DNA of 64,000 bases, taken from NCBI RefSeq assembly GCF_000340215.1, contig NW_006921533.1:2481386-2545385 (forward strand), in the 5' to 3' direction. A model generated the notes under the pieces. That model was given only the letters and a program-made list of their open reading frames with translations, did no database searches and had not been told where the DNA came from. The position numbers and the translations under genes are program-made. Source of the DNA: Pseudocercospora fijiensis CIRAD86. Taxonomy: Eukaryota > Ascomycota > Dothideomycetes > Mycosphaerellales > Mycosphaerellaceae. Shown here one piece after another: positions 57,441 to 64,000 of the stretch (position 1 is its first letter; each line of letters starts with the position of its first letter).

Positions 57441-57759
57441 GCAGCTCTCGACGGAGAGTGGACCATTGAGTCGATGTTAAATGACTGGGAGGAGCAGTAA
57501 TGACTTCGATGGCGGCGCATGTGCCACGGAGAACAAAGGTGTGCTCACCGCACATCGGAGCAAAACGACGCTAGCACCGATCGGGAGTTGAGGTGGAGCC
57601 GTGACATTAATTACAGTCTCTAAGCATGCCGTGATGGCTGCGAGGTTTGGAAGGAACCAGATGTGTGAATGTGAGAGTTCATTATGATAGCATCATCCAG
57701 ACAAGACAAGAAAGGGACCACGACAGCCAAACGCCATTCCGGACGCCGATAGCACCATG
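57441..57759. other. intergenic between F-box-like genes 2 and 3
   Basis: No coding sequence recognised; presumably the upstream region of gene 2 and the 3' end of gene 3. Confidence 0.3.
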
Positions 57760-58452
57760 TCAATGTCGTTGCCATTCGGAGGTATGATACATGATTCGAA
57801 AGACTTCAAAGTAAAGCTGGGTATCTGTATACCCATGCAAGCGATCGTTCGCCATGCTCTCACAGCTCAGCATTCGAGATTCTCGTAGAGGGTAGATCAT
57901 CTCGGTCAGTAAACGATTAATGCTGTCACCTAATCGGTTCACATCGTCGCGTTCCTCCAAAGCTGTGCATCCGAGGGCATCCTCGATCACCCGAAGTAGA
58001 GGCAGTGGCTTGTCGTTCACGGGATGAACGAACTCTTGCCTGTTCAGCACAACCCATTCATGACAGTCCACGAGAAGTGATGTCGATCGATGAGCAGTCT
58101 CCAAGTAGCGGATCGATATGGTCGTAATGTGTTTGTGGATGGAAGGATGGTGGGAGAGTTCGCGATTTCATTGCCGTATCTGGCTCCTACTTTCTCGATA
58201 CCGCAGGAGTAGTATGATTGGCCTGTCTTGGTAAAGCTTCGATAGTGCCTCATGGCGTATGAGACTGCATACTTGTAGAAGACCCGGGTGATATGGCTCA
58301 GGTCGGCAGTTCCATGGCCACTTGGGTGGTTTGCCCACGAGTATGCACCCGCCTTGGTCCTTGAACTCGAGATCGAAGGCGTAGTCCCAGATCAGAAGCC
58401 GGAGTTCCTTGGGAAGATCAAATATGCTCGTAGGGCTCATAACGTTTTGCAT
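57760..58452 (-). pseudogene. F-box-like / 2EXR-like gene 3 with one in-frame TGA
   Basis: From ATG 58452 the frame reads IFDLPKELRLLIWDYAFDLE, then LLQVCSLIRHEALSKLYQDRP and RPIILLLRYRESRSQIRQ, and meets a TGA at 58168-58170. The same frame then goes on for 135 more codons (NRELSHHPSIHKHITTIS...) to the stop at 57760. Without that TGA the protein would be 230 residues, as long as gene 1. I find no GT-AG intron that would remove it and keep the frame. CGA to TGA is the simplest change. Either a young pseudogene, a truncated protein of 94 residues, or a base error. Confidence 0.7.
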
Positions 58453-58801
58453 TGAAAGCTCAAGCTATCATCAGCAAGCGATCTTGAGGTTGTACAACAT
58501 CAGGAGGTCGCGAGGAGAGTCGTCGCCGAGAATCGGCTACTAATTATTGGGGGATACAAGATTCACCAGAGCCACAGCGACGATGCTGCTGATGAGCGTT
58601 GCCAGATTGTAGTTGAGAACGTGTTGTGATGCAAGAGATTAGGGAATCTCAACCTCAGGCATGCCGGGCCAGCCCGCTAGCGCTGCCAAGACCAGCGTGC
58701 GGGAGCTGCCACCCACTTGAAATTCCCTTTGGACATCACGACCACGATCACTGTCGCCGTTAAGCTATCGCCAGCGACATCTTCACCCAACGACCGCAAA
58801 G
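58453..58801 (+). promoter_or_regulatory. shared upstream region of F-box-like gene 3 and RPS18
   Basis: Divergent promoter interval of about 350 bp. The last part before RPS18 is C-rich (CATCTTCACCCAACGACCGC), as usual for a highly expressed ribosomal protein gene. No certain site. Confidence 0.4.
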
Positions 58802-59462
58802 ATGTCTCTCGTTTCCGGCGAGAAGTCGAACTTCCAGTTCATCCTGCGTCTCCTCAACACCAACGTGCGTACCCCCGAACACCACCATGCGAGAATGCGA
58901 CGAACATTCGGTCACGAGAGGCGCGGAAAAGAGACAGGTTGCGACAGAGACTGACGGGAAGCATACAGGTCGATGGCAAGCAAAAGGTCATGTACGCTAT
59001 GACCAAGATTAAGGGTGTCGGTCGCCGATACTCTAACTTGGTCTGCAAGAAGGCCGATGTTGATCTCAACAAGCGGTACGCCTCCACGAAAACCTGAATC
59101 CGAAACCCCACACGACAGGATTCCATTAATGCGTAATGGCCTCGTACTAACACTGCATCCAAAGCGCCGGCGAGCTTACCTCCGAAGAACTTGAGCGTAT
59201 CGTCACCATTCTCCAGAACCCAACCCAATACAAGATCCCAACATGGTTCCTCAACAGACAGCGCGACATCGTGGACGGCAAGGACGGCCAGGTGCTCGCC
59301 AACGGCGTGGACAGCAAGCTCCGTGATGACTTGGAGCGCCTGAAGAAGATCCGCGCCCACCGTGGTCTCCGTCACTACTGGGGTCTCCGTGTCCGTGGTC
59401 AGCACTCCAAGACCACCGGTCGTCGTGGTAGGACCGTCGGTGTCAGCAAGAAGAAGGGATAG
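58802..59462 (+). CDS. rps18: 40S ribosomal protein S18 (uS13), three exons
   Basis: Exons 58802-58864, 58969-59075 and 59165-59462 give 155 residues, the usual length. Intron 1 (104 nt) begins GTGCGT and ends ATACAG with CTGAC as branch site; intron 2 (89 nt) begins GTACGC and ends AAAG with CTAAC. The protein starts [20 protein letters not shown], contains the helix-two-turn-helix [20 protein letters not shown] and ends in the basic [14 protein letters not shown]. It sits in the head of the small subunit, contacting the P-site tRNA and bridging to the 60S subunit. The assignment is certain by sequence; intron borders follow from the protein. Confidence 0.97.
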
Positions 59463-59866
59463 TGGTCTGCGAGATGTTTTCTGTGCTATGATGGTGTGGT
59501 GGGAATGGCGTCTATACTCGGCACATTGCTTTGGGCGTGCTATTATGCATTGATGGATGCACGGGTGGTCTGTGACAGCGGCAGAGACGCAAAAGTAGCA
59601 TGACCAGAATCCAATCATCAAGTTCAGCGCTCGAATGTACGATGTTCATGATCTGCATACTTGTCAAGTGGAAGGCCACAATAGGTCTGATGGGTAGAAC
59701 AAGCCGCGCGATGAGAAATCGGGATGTCCCGTTCGTGATGTGCGAAGACTTCGATTTTCGGAACAACGCCGATCCCTTTGCTTTGCCATCGACAGATGCT
59801 ACGTAGGTCATGTATTCTTTGGACGGATATGAGCAGCGACTATGTCTTGGATGATTGGTATGCTAA
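59463..59866. other. intergenic, convergent 3' ends
   Basis: 404 bp between RPS18 and the decayed minus-strand gene. No gene seen. Confidence 0.3.
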
Positions 59867-60334
59867 TCATGGAACCAGAACGGACAACAGGTTACAGCAC
59901 TTCTTCAACTCACTCTCAGAAGCCTCATCGATTTTCTGAGTTCTCTCCTCGACTTCGCCATACTCCATCTCACCCTTCTGCTCCTCTGGCACCCTAGCTT
60001 TATGAAGCCTCACAAACTCCCGCAGTTCATCGACACTCATCCAACCTTTTCCACAACGAAGAATCTCACGGAACTTCTCGTCGACTCATTCCCGATCTTT
60101 ATCCGCCTTTCCCTCGTCTTCGATCCTCTTCTCCTGCTCTTGGCGGACCTCTTCAGCCTGCTCTGGACCTAGACTTGATTTCACCTTGTCATACTTGGTT
60201 TGACTACCTTCTTGCCGGGTAACAGCATCAAGCATGGGATACCAGAGGAGACAGGGGGTCAGAAGAGATGAAATTGAGAAAACTGTGAGGAACTCTAGTA
60301 CTGCCACGAGATAGCAGCCAAGTCTGCAATACAT
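59867..60334 (-). pseudogene. decayed tandem paralogue of the unknown gene at 60668-61372, in-frame TGA
   Basis: From ATG 60334 (MYCRLGCYLVAVLEF, then a hydrophobic stretch that may be an intron or a signal-like segment) the frame runs through EQAEEVRQEQEKRIEDEGKA to a TGA at 60086-60088. It continues in the same frame for 72 codons (VDEKFREILRCGKGW, then ARVPEEQK) and ends LLSVLVP at 59867. The second half matches the neighbour (DQRFRDIEG, ARVPDDRK, and the end LWNLVP), including a common D-E/D-ELR/K pattern near the end. Probably a pseudogene. The 5' end is uncertain. Confidence 0.6.
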
Positions 60335-60667
60335 TGGACTCTTTCCAATAATTGACACGCTATCATACTAAGCTGCAGAAATCTAGGATCACGAGTGGTG
60401 CACAGAAGTGATCGGAGCACCTAGCGTCGGGAGCTTTCAGGCACACAATGTTTCTCATGGAACGAGGCAAAGAACCATATTACAAGCATTCGAGGCTCTG
60501 CTAAGGGGATGTTCAGGTAATGTATTTACATGCACGCAGTCCATCAGCAACGCGATTCGGAACAGTTGGCATTCGCCACAAACTCGACTCGACCTTCCGA
60601 ATACCGTAGCCCTCGCAACAATCTGTTCCACGATTTGTAATAGATCAAATCCTTCTGCAGCTGTCGA
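60335..60667. other. intergenic between the two paralogues
   Basis: About 330 bp with no convincing frame; it may include a lost 5' exon of the decayed copy. Confidence 0.3.
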
Positions 60668-61372
60668 CTATGGCACGAGATTCCACAGCATAGGAACACA
60701 CTCCCGCAACTCGTCCTCGCTGAGATCCTCCTCCTTCATCAAATCTTCATCCCTGGCCCGTTCCTTTCGCCTGGGCTTGTTGAACTCCACCCTTTCTGCA
60801 GGCTTCAGGATCATCCGCTGATACAACTTGTCCAGCTCTTTCCAATTGCCATAGTCCTGATTCTTCCGATCGTCCGGCACCCGAGCGACTTGATCCTTGA
60901 TGAATCCTTGCATCTCCTTTACCTGCTCCTCACCCCGTGGAAATCCGTGGCCCATTCTGCCCTCAATGTCACGGAATCTCTGATCATTACGATCAAGATC
61001 AGGTTGCGATCCCGTCTTGGCCTGGGCTTCTTGCCGTCGCTCTTTCAGCATTCTGTCGGCGGCTGGTCCCATCTGTTTGTATTGCTCCCGCTCATACATA
61101 GCCCGCTCCGCAGCACCATATTGCATTGCCTGCTGGAGTGCGGGAGCCTGATGCAAACGTCAGTGAATTCTTGCAACCATAGATTGTGAGAGACATACGT
61201 TGGCCTGGGACCATGCCTTGAAGGGCTCTGTGGTCATCCCTGTCGACAATTGATCCTTCCAATCCCTCCTCGCTCTTTCTAATTCACGAGCTTCCATTGT
61301 TAGAATTTCTGAACTCATACGAGAGTGAGGGTCGCTTTTATAGCCATCTCGCAAACTCGGCTTCGTATCCAT
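60668..61372 (-). CDS. unknown charged, helical protein (two exons)
   Basis: Exons 61372-61199 and 61147-60668, joined over a 51-nt intron (61148-61198) with GTATGT donor, CTGAC branch and CAG acceptor, give 217 residues. Rich in Glu, Arg, Lys and Gln with coiled-coil character (MEARELERARRDWKDQL; MYEREQYKQMGPAADRMLKE), then DQRFRDIEGRMGHGF, ARVPDDRKNQDYGNW and LSEDELRECVPMLWNLVP. No signal peptide or membrane segment from ATG 61372. The frame is open further up to 61519, so an earlier start is possible. I recognise no family. A decayed paralogue lies directly downstream. Confidence 0.68.
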
Positions 61373-61940
61373 ATGGTCAGACACCGCCCATATCGGGTAG
61401 ATCAGGCCATACCTCGATCTCTGACCTCGGTGCCATTCTATCAGGCCCCAAAGAGCTTCCAGACTGTGCCACATGCAAGCCATAAGCCACGAAGAGGAGA
61501 TGGGTTGAAAATTGTGCAAATCTCAGCTGACAGGTTCTGCAAAGTATCTGCTTGACACGAGATATGACAGAGTCGATCTCTTTTGAGGGGACCAATGAAC
61601 AGCGGAAGTTGGGAGTGCGGTCAAGAAGATCCGAATTCCAAACAAGCCCAGTAAGTGTTGTACATCAAGGTAGTTGCGTGTGAGAAAAGACTCGAGTGTC
61701 ATAATCGCCTATCGATAGGGTTCTTGCTTCGCGACGCTACACTACTTAGTTGTTCCTTCACGACCTCAGTCGTACCATGCACCCGAATATCTTTTCTTGG
61801 CTTGGCTCCCATTTCATGTCACGGCTCGGTGGTATTGGAAAAGAACTTGAACTTCAAATGCAATTCATGGTATCGAGCTCACCGTCAGTCCAAAACATCC
61901 TTCACTCTCCAAATCCGGAACGCCTTGCCATTCATCAACA
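61373..61940. other. intergenic between the unknown gene and MCM3
   Basis: About 570 bp; the left part is the upstream region or 5' exon of the unknown gene, the right part the 3' end of MCM3. No other gene seen. Confidence 0.35.

Positions 61941-64000
<2,060 letters not shown>

Noticed and set aside
58100..58200. GT-AG intron removing the TGA in the third F-box-like gene
   Set aside because: Possible donors (GTAGGA, GTATCG) with the acceptor TTGGAG shift the frame, and shorter choices are below usable intron size.
58717..59097. Long plus-strand frame before and across RPS18
   Set aside because: It runs through intron 1 and is in part the exon 2 frame of RPS18; the spliced model explains the sequence better.

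Overview
The window is nuclear DNA of a filamentous ascomycete. Gene-dense flanks with intron-poor genes (P5A ATPase SPF1, a secreted GH78-type glycosidase, an amine-oxidase-type flavoenzyme, a mitochondrial PPR protein, ribosomal protein S18 with two short GT-AG introns, MCM3) surround about 44 kb of repeats carrying the mark of repeat-induced point mutation (RIP). CpA and TpG are strongly depleted, CpG is kept, and the old reading frames are broken almost only by TAG and TAA where Gln (CAG, CAA) or Trp (TGG) would stand. A Dothideomycete is my guess from the overall look, not a demonstrated assignment.

Layout. 1-7.9 kb: an unresolved minus-strand coding remnant, SPF1 (+), and convergent to it a GH78-type enzyme (-). 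7.9-47.4 kb: one retrotransposon nest. Element A (8430-47059, + strand, Ty3/Gypsy with chromodomain) was hit by element B (15874-35012, +) and by element C (35332-42477, -). B in turn was hit by element D (17223-29470, -). Every level has two LTRs of equal length (188, 346, 196 and 279 bp) and a matching target-site duplication (TCTTT, AAAAG, TAAAG, CTAT or CTATT). Removing the inserts restores the reading of the host element, for example integrase to chromodomain in A.

47.4-52.3 kb: an unrecognised minus-strand host gene split by a RIP-damaged PIF/Harbinger-type DNA transposon (48244-52236). That transposon itself carries a 373-bp hAT-like MITE (49462-49834) with an 8-bp duplication. 52.5-64 kb: flavoenzyme (+), PPR protein (-), three tandem F-box-like/2EXR-like genes (-, the third with one in-frame TGA), RPS18 (+), two tandem paralogues of an unknown charged protein (-, one with an in-frame TGA), and the C-terminal two thirds or so of MCM3 (-), cut by the window end.

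Most unusual content. A 25-nt GC-cored inverted repeat occurs five times in D and once in C, placed at module borders. Large extra coding regions lie between pol and the 3' LTR: about 4.2 kb in A with 72-bp tandem repeats, and about 2.7 kb in D. B has an antisense Cys-rich/coiled-coil ORF in that place, and C may have one too. Limits of degenerate reading frames were set by hand and are approximate; LTR, TIR and target-site coordinates are exact to the base as read.
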